A stretch of DNA of 64,000 nt, from NCBI GenBank assembly GCA_902766785.1, contig CACXEO010000096.1, positions 79,152-143,151 of the forward strand, in the 5' to 3' direction. The notes beneath the pieces were generated by a model. That model did no database searches. It was not told where the DNA came from and saw nothing but the letters and a program-made list of their open reading frames with translations. Positions 16,811 to 26,017 of this stretch are shown piece by piece. The position numbers and the translations under genes are program-made. The number at the start of each line of letters is the position of its first letter. Position 1 is the stretch's first letter. The DNA is from Oscillospiraceae bacterium. Its GTDB lineage: Bacteria > Bacillota > Clostridia > Oscillospirales > Ruminococcaceae.

Positions 16811-17815
16811 ATGGATATGAAGCAATGGCTGGAAAATTTGAAAACAGCCCCCGTCAAAAAAGCAATGCCCATCTTGTCCTTCCCATCCATCCAGCTGCTG
16901 GATATTGGTGTAAAAGAGCTGATTTCAAGCAGCGATATGCAGTCCAAGGGGATGAAACTGATCGCCGACCGAACCGATGCCGCCGCCTCTGTCAGTATGA
17001 TGGATCTCTCCCTTGAGGCGGAAGCTTTTGGTTCTGCCATCCGCGTCGCGGACGATGAAGTTCCGACCGTTATTGGCCATATCATTGAAAACCAGGAGCA
17101 GGCAGACGTCCTTCAGGTTCCCGAAGTCGGCGCCGGGCGTACCAGCATTTATATCGAGGCCATTGGAAAAGCCTGCAAGCTCATCACCGACCGGCCGGTC
17201 TTTGCCGGGGTCATCGGCCCGTTCTCCCTCGCCGGCCGGCTGCTCGACGTTTCGGAGGCGATGATTTACTGCTACGACGATCCGGATATGGTCCACACCG
17301 TTCTGACGAAGGTAACCGATTTCCTGATCAGTTATATCCGGGCGTATAAAGAGATCGGCGCCAACGGCGTGGTCATTGCCGAGCCGCTTGCAGGGCTTCT
17401 TTCTCCTGCCCTCAACGATGAATTCTCCGTACCTTACGTTAAACGGATCGTCGACGAATTGCAGGACGACAGTTTCATTATTATCTATCACAACTGCGGC
17501 GGCGGAACCATTCGGATGATCGACGGCATTCTTTCAATTGGTGCAGGCGCCTACCACTTCGGCAACGCCATTGATATGACCGAGATGATGAAGCACATCC
17601 CGGCTGATACCGTCGTCATGGGGAATATCGACCCCTCCACCCAGTTCCGCAACGGCACGCCGGAATCCATTCGGGAGGCAACCCTTTCTCTACTTGAGGC
17701 CTGCCACAGCTACCCGAACTTTATCATTTCCTCCGGCTGCGACATTCCGCCCCTCTCAAGCTGGGAGAATATCGACGCATTTTTTGCCGCTGTAGATGAA
17801 TTTTACAAGAAATAA
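16811..17815 (+). CDS. Uroporphyrinogen decarboxylase-family (MtaA/CmuA-like) protein
   Basis: A 334-residue TIM-barrel protein of the URO-D superfamily. The zinc-ligand pattern of corrinoid methyltransferases is present: HNC in IIYHNCGGG (about residue 225) and a later Cys in IISSGCDIPP (about 310). GVIGPFSLAGRLLD and MGNIDPSTQFRNGTPESI are further family landmarks. This argues for a methylcobamide:thiol methyltransferase-type enzyme rather than haem synthesis. No corrinoid protein is encoded nearby, so the substrate is unknown. The RBS AGAGAGG lies upstream. The start is taken at the first ATG of MDMKQWLENL. A terminator follows at 17839-17870. Confidence 0.82.
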   Translation: MDMKQWLENLKTAPVKKAMPILSFPSIQLLDIGVKELISSSDMQSKGMKLIADRTDAAASVSMMDLSLEAEAFGSAIRVADDEVPTVIGHIIENQEQADVLQVPEVGAGRTSIYIEAIGKACKLITDRPVFAGVIGPFSLAGRLLDVSEAMIYCYDDPDMVHTVLTKVTDFLISYIRAYKEIGANGVVIAEPLAGLLSPALNDEFSVPYVKRIVDELQDDSFIIIYHNCGGGTIRMIDGILSIGAGAYHFGNAIDMTEMMKHIPADTVVMGNIDPSTQFRNGTPESIREATLSLLEACHSYPNFIISSGCDIPPLSSWENIDAFFAAVDEFYKK

Positions 17816-17838
17816 ATCCTGTTCATTTTATCACCTCG

Positions 17839-17870
17839 CAAAGCCGCCCCTAATTACCGGGGCGGCTTTG
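17839..17870 (+). terminator. Terminator after the URO-D-like gene
   Basis: CAAAGCCGCCCC (17839-17850) pairs perfectly with GGGGCGGCTTTG (17859-17870), followed by TTTTT. Confidence 0.9.
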
Positions 17871-18001
17871 TTTTTCCGAAGAATTAACACCCTTTTGACA
17901 CAGAGCCGCAAATTCCGCTTGTTTTTTATAAATCCTCTGCTTATAATGAACTTGAAAACGACTATATGATAAAACAGTTCTTATAAAGGGAGGAAACGCT
18001 T

Positions 18002-20191
18002 ATGCTGCAGCGCCTGTCCTGGGAGGTCGGCCCCTGTTCCGGCCGCGAGGAAACCCCAGCGGAATTCGTTCCGGCGGCCGTGCCTGGCGCCGTCCAGCTC
18101 GACTGGGCGAAAGCCAAGGGGCTGCCCGATTATAAATACGACTTGGGTTTCAAGGAGTACCGCTGGATGGAGGACTCCTACTGGCTCTACCGTTCCCCCC
18201 TGCGCCGCCAGACCTGCGCTTCGAATGAAAAAGCGTATTTTGTCTGCGGGGGAATTGATTATGAATTCGAAATCCGGATTGGGAAAAAGATTATCCTCCA
18301 CCAGGAGGGGATGTTCCGCCCGGTGGAGTTCGAAATTACCCCTTACCTGGGTATAAACACCTACCTGGAAATTCTGATTTGGCCCGCTCCCAAAGACCCT
18401 TCCGCCTACTCGGATACCCGGGACGAGGCCAGGCAATGCTGCAAGCCTGCCGTCAGCTACGGCTGGGACTGGCACCCCCGGCTTATCCCGCTCGGCATCT
18501 GGGAAGAAGCCTGGATTGAAACCCGGGCGGAGAGCTTCCTGCGCGGAGCTGCGGCTGTCTATACCCTTTCCCACGATTATTCCCGCGCTGAAGTCACCCT
18601 CAAAGCGGAGCGGACCGGGGACGGGCCGGTGGAATGGCGCTTCCTTTCCCCAGACGGCGAGGAAGTTTTTACCGGCGAAGGGGACGACGTTACTTTCACA
18701 GTGGAGGAACCGGAGCTCTGGTGGTGTAACAGCTGCGGCAAGCCCGCCCTTTACCGCTACGAGGCTTATTTAGAGGATGAGCGCGGGGAGACGATCCGCA
18801 GGACCGGCCGGGTGGGGTTCCGCACAGTCGAGCTCGTCATGAATGAAGGGGCCTGGGATGAACCGGAAGGCTTTCCGCGGACCAGGAGCACCCCTCCTAT
18901 CCAGCTGCGCCTTAACGGCGTCAATATCTTTGCCAAAGGTTCCAACTGGGTTAATCCGGAGATCTTTCCCGGCATCGTGACACGGGCTACCTACCTGCCC
19001 CAGATCAAGCTTGCCAAAGAGGCGAATATGAATCTGTTCCGCTGCTGGGGCGGCGCTTTTGTGGATAAAAACACCTTTTTTGAGCTCTGTGATGAATACG
19101 GTATTATGGTCTGGCAGGAATTCCCGCTGGCCTGCAACAACTACTATAATTCAGAACACTACCTCAGCGTACTGGAGAGCGAAGCCACCGCTCTGATTGA
19201 ACGGCTGAAGGGTTTTGCCTGCCTGGTGCTCTGGTGCGGCGGAAACGAGCTTTTTAATTCATGGTCCGGCATGACTGACCAGCATTATGCGCTGCGGCTT
19301 CTCAACAAGCTTTGCTATGAGCTTGATCGGGGACGCCCTTTTATTCCAACCTCCCCACTTTACGGGATGGCTCATGGGTGCTATATCTTTAAATTTCGGA
19401 CGGGAGAAGAGGTCTACGAAGCGATGAACCGCTCCCACTTCACCGCCTATACCGAGTTCGGCGTACCGTCTATTGCAAATAAGGACTGCCTTTTTGCCGC
19501 CCTTCCGGAAAAGAAGCTCTTCCCCCTGGTTCCAAATGAGTCCACCGTTGCCCACCACGCCTTTGACGCCTGGCTGCCGGGCGACACCTGGAGCGGCCTG
19601 GATATGCTGCGTTTCTACTGGGGCGAGCCAAAATCGCTCGACGACCTGATTGAGAAAACCCAATGGACCCAGAGCGAGGGATACAAATGCATCTTTGAAG
19701 AAGCCCGGCGCCAGAAACCCTACTGCTCCATGGCCCTCAACTGGTGTTTTAACGAACCCTGGCCAACGGTTGCCAACAATTCCCTTCTCAATTACCCTGC
19801 CTCCCCTAAAAAGGCTTATGAGGCGGTGAAGGCCTCCCTCCGGCCTGTTCTTGCGAGCGCCCGGCTGAACCGGTTCAGCTACCGGGCGGATGAACTGTTT
19901 GAAGCAGAGCTTTGGCTCCTAAACGACAGCCTGTCCCCGGTGAGCGCAGGAACCGTTTCAGCGTCCATCAAACTGGGCAGCACGGTGATCCGCCTTCTCG
20001 ACTGGGAATATGAAGGGATGGAACCGAACAAAAACCAGATGGGCCCCGTCCTGCGGTACCGGCTTCCCAACCTCCCTGGAACAGACACTTTAACCCTTGT
20101 TTTGGAAGCGGGCGGGTATTCCTCCGAATACAGGCTGGTCTACTATCCCGCTCAGAAGGCTGAGAGCGGGCTGCGTATTTTGAATACATAG
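18002..20191 (+). CDS. Beta-mannosidase, glycoside hydrolase family 2
   Basis: A 729-residue cytoplasmic exo-glycosidase releasing beta-linked mannose from oligosaccharides. The GH2 order is visible. A jelly-roll sugar-binding domain occupies about 1-180. An Ig-like domain follows, and then a TIM barrel containing GSNWVNPEIFPG, MNLFRCWGGAFVDKNTFFEL and MVWQEFPLACNNYY. The acid/base Glu is in LVLWCGGNELFNSW (about residue 420). The nucleophile Glu is in HFTAYTEFGVPS (about 485). No signal peptide is seen. The start ATG at 18002 follows GGGAGG. Length is slightly under that of larger GH2 mannosidases. It is monocistronic, ended by a bidirectional terminator; no sugar transporter is adjacent. 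Confidence 0.88.
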   Translation: MLQRLSWEVGPCSGREETPAEFVPAAVPGAVQLDWAKAKGLPDYKYDLGFKEYRWMEDSYWLYRSPLRRQTCASNEKAYFVCGGIDYEFEIRIGKKIILHQEGMFRPVEFEITPYLGINTYLEILIWPAPKDPSAYSDTRDEARQCCKPAVSYGWDWHPRLIPLGIWEEAWIETRAESFLRGAAAVYTLSHDYSRAEVTLKAERTGDGPVEWRFLSPDGEEVFTGEGDDVTFTVEEPELWWCNSCGKPALYRYEAYLEDERGETIRRTGRVGFRTVELVMNEGAWDEPEGFPRTRSTPPIQLRLNGVNIFAKGSNWVNPEIFPGIVTRATYLPQIKLAKEANMNLFRCWGGAFVDKNTFFELCDEYGIMVWQEFPLACNNYYNSEHYLSVLESEATALIERLKGFACLVLWCGGNELFNSWSGMTDQHYALRLLNKLCYELDRGRPFIPTSPLYGMAHGCYIFKFRTGEEVYEAMNRSHFTAYTEFGVPSIANKDCLFAALPEKKLFPLVPNESTVAHHAFDAWLPGDTWSGLDMLRFYWGEPKSLDDLIEKTQWTQSEGYKCIFEEARRQKPYCSMALNWCFNEPWPTVANNSLLNYPASPKKAYEAVKASLRPVLASARLNRFSYRADELFEAELWLLNDSLSPVSAGTVSASIKLGSTVIRLLDWEYEGMEPNKNQMGPVLRYRLPNLPGTDTLTLVLEAGGYSSEYRLVYYPAQKAESGLRILNT

Positions 20192-20195
20192 ACGA

Positions 20196-20231
20196 AAAGA
20201 GCCGCCCGGCTTAATAGCCGGGCGGCTCTTT
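20196..20231. terminator. Bidirectional terminator between GH2 and MFS genes
   Basis: AAAGAGCCGCCCGGC (20196-20210) pairs perfectly with GCCGGGCGGCTCTTT (20217-20231) between two convergent genes. Confidence 0.9.
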
Positions 20232-20249
20232 CTTGCTGTTTGTAACCGT

Positions 20250-21554
20250 TTAGGGCTGCTGTTCCTCCAACGCCCACAAATGCCGGTCTCTTCGAAAGAT
20301 CAGGCAGACTAAAACGCCCGCTGCGGCAATGGACAAAAACAGCAACGCAGCTCCTGAGCCTTTCCCTGTTCCGAGCAGGGAAAGCAGGATGCTTCCCGCC
20401 GGCTGCGCCTCCATCAGCGGCTCGCAGACAATATCGACAAGAAACCCGCCCAGCAGGTAACCGACCGGTATTGTGAAAAACTGCAGGGTATTGCGAACCG
20501 AATATACCCGCCCCTGCATCTCCACCGGGATGTGAGAGCGCAGCAGAACATCCATATTGGCGTTCATTACCGGGATGAAAAGCCATCCCAGCACCGCCCC
20601 GATACACCAGACCGGAACGCTCCTCCCCAGGGCAAGGATCAAGTTTTCAGTGCCCATTGAAAAGAGAAGGGCGTTGCAGATCACCCGCACCCGATTTTTG
20701 GGAGGGCGCGCAAAAGACACAATCACGCTTCCCGCAAGGGATGCAAGGCCGGTTATGGCATTGACGGTTCCAAGAGCCGTCTCGCCGCCACCTTCCCGCG
20801 AAAGCAGCATGGCGGGAAGGGCCGCGTTATACATGGAGGCGATAAGGTTGATCGCCGCCAGAAACAGGATGAGATCTAAAATCCCCCGGTTTTTCTTCAA
20901 AAACCACAGGCCATTTTTAGCCGCCTTGAAAACGGATTCTTTTACGGCATCCGTCCTCAGTATTTCATGTGGGATCCGCACAAAACAGAAAAGTGTTATA
21001 AACGCCGCCGCAAAAGTCAAAAGGTCAATCAAAATAACCGCGTCCATCCCTGCAAAGGCGAGGACGGCGGTGGCGATCACCGGCGTCAGAACCGTATTCA
21101 GCGAATTGGAAAACGACCGCATTCCGCTGACCTTTTGGTACTGTTCCTTCGGCGCAAGAAGGCTGACCGCCACGTCAGAGGCGGGCTGTTGAACCGTATT
21201 CATCAGCCCGTTCAAAGCGTTGAGCAGGTAAAGGTGCCAAATTTCCAAATTGCCGGTTTTAAACAGAAAGAGCACAGCAAGGGTGGTCAGCGCCGCAAAA
21301 CCGTCGCAGACCAGCATGGTAACTTTTTTATTCCAGCGGTCGCTCAACGCGCCGGCAAAGATACTGAGCAACACATAAGGCGCATAGGAACAGATTGACA
21401 AAAGCGCAGTGGTAAGCGCCGATCCCTGCCGTTCGTACGACCAGATGACCAGCGCGAAGCTGGTCATGGCACTGCCAAGGGATGACAGAGCCTGGGTCGA
21501 CCACAAAAGGATAAACGTATGTAATCCCCTGAAGGGGTTTTTAAATGGCTTCAT
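20250..21554 (-). CDS. MFS efflux transporter (MefA/MFS_3-like)
   Basis: A 434-residue permease with twelve predicted hydrophobic segments. MFS landmarks are SDRWNKKVTMLVCDG (motif A region, about residues 70-85) and the N-terminal FILLWSTQALSSLGSAMTSF typical of macrolide-efflux/EntS-type exporters. The family exports drugs or siderophores using the proton gradient; the substrate here is unknown. The ATG at 21554 has GGAGC upstream. It is followed by the terminator shared with the GH2 gene. An inverted repeat (21648-21656/21679-21687, CTCCATGCA/TGCATGGAG) lies about 100 bp upstream and could be an attenuator or the terminator of the upstream GNAT gene. Confidence 0.85.
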   Translation of the reverse strand: MKPFKNPFRGLHTFILLWSTQALSSLGSAMTSFALVIWSYERQGSALTTALLSICSYAPYVLLSIFAGALSDRWNKKVTMLVCDGFAALTTLAVLFLFKTGNLEIWHLYLLNALNGLMNTVQQPASDVAVSLLAPKEQYQKVSGMRSFSNSLNTVLTPVIATAVLAFAGMDAVILIDLLTFAAAFITLFCFVRIPHEILRTDAVKESVFKAAKNGLWFLKKNRGILDLILFLAAINLIASMYNAALPAMLLSREGGGETALGTVNAITGLASLAGSVIVSFARPPKNRVRVICNALLFSMGTENLILALGRSVPVWCIGAVLGWLFIPVMNANMDVLLRSHIPVEMQGRVYSVRNTLQFFTIPVGYLLGGFLVDIVCEPLMEAQPAGSILLSLLGTGKGSGAALLFLSIAAAGVLVCLIFRRDRHLWALEEQQP

Positions 21555-21749
21555 TGTGACTTTGCTCCTTTTTCACTCTTCGGGCTATTCCCGGTTTATT
21601 CATGAAAAATGCAAAGTCCAGCCGGACGATTCTTAATGCTAAATACTCTCCATGCAGCTTCGCCCGTACATCAGACCTTGCATGGAGCTTTTGCAATACA
21701 GAGTTTCATTTTTAACACTCCTTTTTACCTCTATTTGTATATTATATGA

Positions 21750-22253
21750 TTATTTCAACAAAGAGTAAATGCAGGAATCGCCGATTTTCCCGTTTTTATA
21801 AACGCTGTTGTGCAGGACCGCTTCCAGGGCAAAGCCCGCTTTTTCAAGGGCGCGCCGCGATCCTGTGTTCCAGGCAAAAGGTTCGGCGTAAATACGTACA
21901 ATGTCATACCGTTCAAACGCCTCTTTGCAAACCTGCCGGATTGCCTCCGGCATAATGCCGCGCCCCCAGAAAGGCTCTGCAAGCCAATAGCCCAGTTCGG
22001 CGGATTTCCGGTAGACATCGCTCCCGCAGGAAACAGAGATGTTACCCGCAGCCTCGCCGTTTACCTCTATCACACGCTGAAACCCGGCTGATTCATCGGC
22101 CTTCAGGCAGAACGCCACGTATTCCTCGGCGTCTTTCAGCGTGTATGGGCTTGGAAAAAAATTCCGCAGATTTCCGGCTATTTTAGGGTTGTCGGCAAAC
22201 CGGGCAATGCTGGGCGCGTCACCCTCCCGCCAGTTCCTGAGCTTCCATTCCAT
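21750..22253 (-). CDS. GNAT acetyltransferase (RimJ/RimL type)
   Basis: A 167-residue acyl-CoA N-acyltransferase. The fold is visible from MEWKLRNWREGDAPSIARFA, through IGNISVSC-type beta strand 4 (GEAAGNISVSCGSDVYRKSA), YWLAEPFWGRGIMPEAI (the acetyl-CoA pyrophosphate loop, FWGRGIM) to RALEKAGFALEAV. This is the pattern of ribosomal-protein-alanine or aminoglycoside-type N-acetyltransferases. The target is unknown. It lies 32 bp downstream of murC in the same direction, so it may be cotranscribed. Confidence 0.85.
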   Translation of the reverse strand: MEWKLRNWREGDAPSIARFADNPKIAGNLRNFFPSPYTLKDAEEYVAFCLKADESAGFQRVIEVNGEAAGNISVSCGSDVYRKSAELGYWLAEPFWGRGIMPEAIRQVCKEAFERYDIVRIYAEPFAWNTGSRRALEKAGFALEAVLHNSVYKNGKIGDSCIYSLLK

Positions 22254-22285
22254 TTTATTTTCCTTTCCGGCAGCTCCAGAGTCGT

Positions 22286-23653
22286 TTACTGCCTGCCGAG
22301 CATCAGTTTCGCCGCCTTGTAGATGTCGCCGCAGCCAAGGGTGATTACAAGGTCGCCCGGTTCGGCGTTTTCCAGCACGTAGTCCTTAATTTCTTCAAAG
22401 GTGTTGAACCAGACGCTTCCCGGCATTTTTTCACAAAGGTCCTTTGAATAAATATGATAGGTATTCTTCTCACGCGAGCCCATAATTTCGGAAAGGACGA
22501 TCCGGTCGGCAATCTGGAGAACGTCGATGAAATCATCAAACAAAAGCGCCGTCCGGGAGTAGGTGAATGGCTGGAAAACCGCCCATACTTTTTTGAAATC
22601 CAGCTTTTTTGCCGCTTCCAGCGTCACCCGGAGTTCAGCCGGGTGGTGGGCGTAGTCGTCTACTATGGTAACGCCATTCACCTCGCCCAGCAGTTCAAAC
22701 CGCCGCCCCGCGCCGTTAAAGGCCGCAAGGGGCGCGCCAAGCTGATCCGGCACTACACCGCAGGCCAAAGCCGCGGCACAGGCCGCTACTGCATCCAGCA
22801 CATTGTGCCGTCCAGCAACGTTAAGTTTAATATCTGCTACTTTATCCCCTTTGTATATTAATTCAAAAGACTGGCGGGTTCCGCCAAGGGGGGTAATATT
22901 CCGTGGGTAATAATCGTTTTGTTCTGTAAAGCCGAAGGTGGCTGCCTCTTTTCCCAGGCCTTCAACCGCTTTGCGCGTGTTTTCGTCGTCGCCATTGTAA
23001 ATGAGAAGTTTTGTCGCCATCCCGGCAAAGGTACGGAACGACCGGATAATATTTTCAAGCGTTTTAAAATAATCCAGATGATCCTCGTCAATGTTAAGGA
23101 TCACCGCGACATCAGGGTGGAGCTTGAGGAAGTGATCCGAAAACTCACAGGATTCGCAGACCATGGTATCGGAGGTTCCCACACGCCCGTAGCCGCCGAT
23201 CCGGGGCAGCTTACCGCCGATGACCGCCGTGGGGTCGGCGCCGGCATCCATCAAAATTTGCGTCAGCATGGCGGTAGTGGTGGTCTTTCCGTGAGTGCCG
23301 CAGACACAGATGGTACTGCCGTACTGCCCGGTGATATACCCCAGCACATCGTTGCGCTCCAGAAGCGGGACGCCGCTCGCCCGCGCCGCAATCAGTTCCG
23401 GGTTGTCGTCCATAATAGCGGAGGTATAGACAATCAGGTCCGCCCCCTCAATATTTTCCGCACGCTGGCCCATATGAACCGGGATACCCAGCCCCCGCAC
23501 CAGCTTGACAATATCGGACTCGTTATTATCCGAGCCGGTAATGAAATACCCTTGCGAATGGAGAATTTGGACAATCGGAAACATTCCCGAACCGCCGATC
23601 CCAATAAAATGCAGGTGCTGTTTTCCCTCAAGAGGATTTTTTTCCAGTGACAT
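22286..23653 (-). CDS. murC: UDP-N-acetylmuramate--L-alanine ligase
   Basis: The first amino-acid ligase of peptidoglycan precursor synthesis, in the cytoplasm. The 455-residue length matches MurC. Landmarks are HFIGIGGSGM (UDP-MurNAc-binding Rossmann start), the ATP-binding GTHGKTTTTAM, ILNIDEDHLDYF, the loop AGRHNVLDAVAA and DDYAHHPAELRVTLEAAK. I start it at the ATG at 23653 (MSLEKNPLEG), because family proteins begin close to the GIGGSGM motif. The frame is open further upstream, but that extension is not MurC-like. It is followed by a GNAT acetyltransferase gene. Confidence 0.95.
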   Translation of the reverse strand: MSLEKNPLEGKQHLHFIGIGGSGMFPIVQILHSQGYFITGSDNNESDIVKLVRGLGIPVHMGQRAENIEGADLIVYTSAIMDDNPELIAARASGVPLLERNDVLGYITGQYGSTICVCGTHGKTTTTAMLTQILMDAGADPTAVIGGKLPRIGGYGRVGTSDTMVCESCEFSDHFLKLHPDVAVILNIDEDHLDYFKTLENIIRSFRTFAGMATKLLIYNGDDENTRKAVEGLGKEAATFGFTEQNDYYPRNITPLGGTRQSFELIYKGDKVADIKLNVAGRHNVLDAVAACAAALACGVVPDQLGAPLAAFNGAGRRFELLGEVNGVTIVDDYAHHPAELRVTLEAAKKLDFKKVWAVFQPFTYSRTALLFDDFIDVLQIADRIVLSEIMGSREKNTYHIYSKDLCEKMPGSVWFNTFEEIKDYVLENAEPGDLVITLGCGDIYKAAKLMLGRQ

Positions 23654-24071
23654 AAATTCAGCCCATCCTTTCCATTTTGCCGCAGGTATGCTTATCACAC
23701 CCCTAATCAAACGCCGCGGCCCAGCGTATATACTGCAGGCAAACGGAAAAATCCTTATACTGCGGTTAACGCCCGTCCCCAAAGCTATGATGAATGCCGC
23801 CTGGGACGGCAATATGAAAACAGCATACCTAAAAAAGAAATTTTAAACCGCTCTGCCCAAAAGCCAGCCAGTCAACGATGGCCGTACTCTTTCTATCGCT
23901 ATAAACTTTCAGTTTTAAAAATAAAAACCAAGGGTGTCCTCTGTTTTTATTATAGTACATTTATATGGTGAAATAAACAAGATTTTTCCAGTGATTTCGC
24001 CTTCTTCTGCCCGCACCTGAATAATTTTGAAGAAATGCCCAAAACTGTATACAGAAAAGGGAGGAAAAGCC
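23654..24071. other. Intergenic region between murC and spoVG (418 bp)
   Basis: Divergent upstream regions of murC (-) and spoVG (+). I see AT-rich promoter-like patches (for example TATTAT near 23947-23955) but no convincing -35/-10 pair, hairpin or small gene. Confidence 0.4.
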
Positions 24072-24365
24072 ATGAATATTTCTGATATTAAAATCCGCAA
24101 ACTTATGAACGAAGGCCGGCTTCGCGCTGTTATTTCTATTACACTGGATGACGAAATTGCCATTCACGACATCAAAGTCGTACAAGGGCCGGAACGCCTT
24201 TTTGTCGCTATGCCAAGCCGCCGGGAGGAAAACGGCGCCTTCCGAGACATTGTGCATCCTATATCGTTTGATGCCAGGCAGTATCTGGAACAACACATTC
24301 TGGACGCCTACGATCATGCGGTCAACGGCCCGGAAAAGCCTTTTTCAGCCGTCCATGAGCAATAA
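24072..24365 (+). CDS. spoVG: Septation/sporulation regulator SpoVG
   Basis: A 97-residue RNA/DNA-binding regulator. In Bacillus it affects asymmetric septation and in other Firmicutes capsule and virulence genes. The protein reads MNISDIKIRKLMNEGRLRAV, then ISITLDDEIAIHDIKVVQGP, AMPSRR and DIVHPISFDARQYLEQHIL, the conserved SpoVG core. The start at 24072 has GGGAGG 7 bp upstream. An upstream in-frame ATG would add residues not seen in the family. Monocistronic; supports a spore-forming or related lineage. Confidence 0.96.
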   Translation: MNISDIKIRKLMNEGRLRAVISITLDDEIAIHDIKVVQGPERLFVAMPSRREENGAFRDIVHPISFDARQYLEQHILDAYDHAVNGPEKPFSAVHEQ

Positions 24366-24519
24366 TAGAAAGGCGCGTTTACAGCGAAAAAAACAATTCG
24401 GCGAGGTAAAAGCCGCAGACAAATTCACCCGGATACAGGGTTAAAAAACATTTGTTTTAGTCAAAACGCCAAAAATTTCTTTTTGTTTACAAAATTCTGA
24501 CAAATTGTAAAAATGCCTC

Positions 24520-24548
24520 TTGCATTTCCTCGAAAAGCGTATTATAAT
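24520..24548 (+). promoter_or_regulatory. Promoter of the orphan small RNA
   Basis: TTGCAT (24520-24525), a 17-bp spacer and TATAAT (24543-24548). An inverted repeat TTTACAA/TTGTAAA (24486-24492, 24505-24511) lies just upstream and may be a regulator site. Confidence 0.8.
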
Positions 24549-24554
24549 AACACA

Positions 24555-24669
24555 TGTTGTAGAAAACCTGCGGCGGCAGGTTCATATTTGACAAAGGCGT
24601 CTGCGTAATAATGCGGGCGTTTTTTTATTAAAAAACAGATGGGCGGGCAGCTTTGCTGCTCGCCTTTTT
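24555..24669 (+). ncRNA. Orphan small RNA candidate with two terminators
   Basis: Downstream of a near-consensus promoter the sequence folds into three hairpins. The first is AACCTGC/GCAGGTT with a GGCG loop (24565-24582). The second is CGTCTGC/GCGGGCG (24598-24604, 24613-24619) followed by a seven-T run, giving a ~70-nt RNA. The third is GGCGGGCAG/CTGCTCGCC (24642-24664) followed by TTTTT, a second terminator giving ~115 nt. No rightward gene follows; the next gene (AEC transporter) converges. No start codon with an RBS fits inside. I could not match it to a known RNA family. Confidence 0.6.
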
Positions 24670-24861
24670 GTTTTTGATAAATCCAAATAACCATCGTTCT
24701 TATATTGAACCGGCTTTCAAACCGCCAACCGAAAGTTTGCTGTTATCTTCAATCTGCGGCCAGTTTATAAGGTACCCTTTTCAGAGTGATTCAAAGCATT
24801 CCCAAGAGCTGCTGTGCCCCCGCTTTTCACTGTACGGAATCAGCCTACCCTATTTCAGGCT

Positions 24862-25788
24862 TTATTTTGCCATTTGGGCAAGGCTGACAATCAACGGCAT
24901 CGTGATGATAGAGAGAAGGGTGGAGACCGAAACAAGGTTGACCGAAAGCCCTACATCCTGGTCGAACTTTGTGGAAAACATGGTGGCTGCAGCCGCAACC
25001 GGCGCGCTTGCCGCCACAACGACCGAGACAAGCAGGGTATCCCGTACGCCGCAAAGCAAAAGCCCACCCAACGTGAGCAGCGGAACGGCGACCAGCCGCA
25101 GGAAGATACACCAGTACGCCTTTTTATCTTTGAGGGCGGCGAGCAGATTGGTTCCCGCCAGGTGAAACCCAACGATTACCATTGGCAGCGGGGTATTGAG
25201 GGCCGCAAGGTGGCCGACCGGTACTGCCAGCACCTCCGGCAGGGTAATGGAACTCAAAAACAGGATAAGTCCCACTGCAATTGCAATCAGCCCCGGGTTG
25301 AGAAGTAGCTTTTTGGGGGAGAGAGATTCCCGGTCCCCGCTCATAGTAATCAGGCCGTAGCTCCAGAGCATCAGGTTAAAAACCGCCACGTAGGCGGCGC
25401 CGTAAAATACGCCGTCCTCCCCCAGCAGAGCTTGCTGAAGCGGAATTGCCATAAACGCGGCGTTTGAAAAAACAACTGAGAAACGGAGAACCCGCTCCCT
25501 GGCCTTATCCTTGTCCCGAATGGTCAGATGCGCGAGAAGGATTCCCAAAAAATGGGCTGCAATCGCCGCTGCGGCGGCAATTCCAAGCCCCAGCAGCATT
25601 GCAGGGTCAAACTCGCGTTGGAACGACTGGACAATGACGCAGGGCAATACAATGATCAGAACAAAATCAGTAATTCCCCTGATAGCGACCTGATGAAACA
25701 GCTTAATCTTTCCACACACAAAACCAACAGCAACCAGTAAAAATAAAATCAGCACCTGCTGCGCTACTTCTAAAAAACTTTCGGCCAA
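24862..25788 (-). CDS. AEC-family transporter (auxin efflux carrier type)
   Basis: A 308-residue membrane protein with about ten hydrophobic segments in two halves, matching the AEC (auxin efflux carrier, malate permease-like) family. Landmarks are the N-terminal LFLLVAVGFVCGKIKLF, FSNAAFMAIPLQQALLGEDG, NPGLIAIAVGLILF and the C-terminal ASAPVAAAATMFSTKF. These proteins export small organic acids or related anions; the substrate is unknown. The start is probably TTG at 25788, with GGGAG 8 bp upstream; the frame is open to a TTG at 25818. The 3' end converges on the orphan RNA terminators. Confidence 0.85.
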   Translation of the reverse strand: MAESFLEVAQQVLILFLLVAVGFVCGKIKLFHQVAIRGITDFVLIIVLPCVIVQSFQREFDPAMLLGLGIAAAAAIAAHFLGILLAHLTIRDKDKARERVLRFSVVFSNAAFMAIPLQQALLGEDGVFYGAAYVAVFNLMLWSYGLITMSGDRESLSPKKLLLNPGLIAIAVGLILFLSSITLPEVLAVPVGHLAALNTPLPMVIVGFHLAGTNLLAALKDKKAYWCIFLRLVAVPLLTLGGLLLCGVRDTLLVSVVVAASAPVAAAATMFSTKFDQDVGLSVNLVSVSTLLSIITMPLIVSLAQMAK

Positions 25789-25980
25789 AAAAGACACTCC
25801 CATTCCGGATACCCGCAAAAACAGCCCAACCGGTTTTATTGTAACAAAAACGCTCTTTGCTCACACACTTATTTAAAATTTTACCGCATTCTGCTCCCGT
25901 ATGCAATTGTTTCTTTCGTTTTGAAAAAACGAAATGTGTTTTTCCACACCGCGGAGATATCGTTTTGATTTCGTCGGCCA

Positions 25981-26014
25981 AAAAACGCCGGATGCAATGC
26001 ATCCGGCGTTTTTT
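25981..26014. terminator. Terminator after nrdG
   Basis: AAAAACGCCGGATGC pairs with GCATCCGGCGTTTTT around a short centre; T-runs on both strands. It ends the leftward nrdD-nrdG operon. Confidence 0.9.
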
Positions 26015-26017
26015 CTC

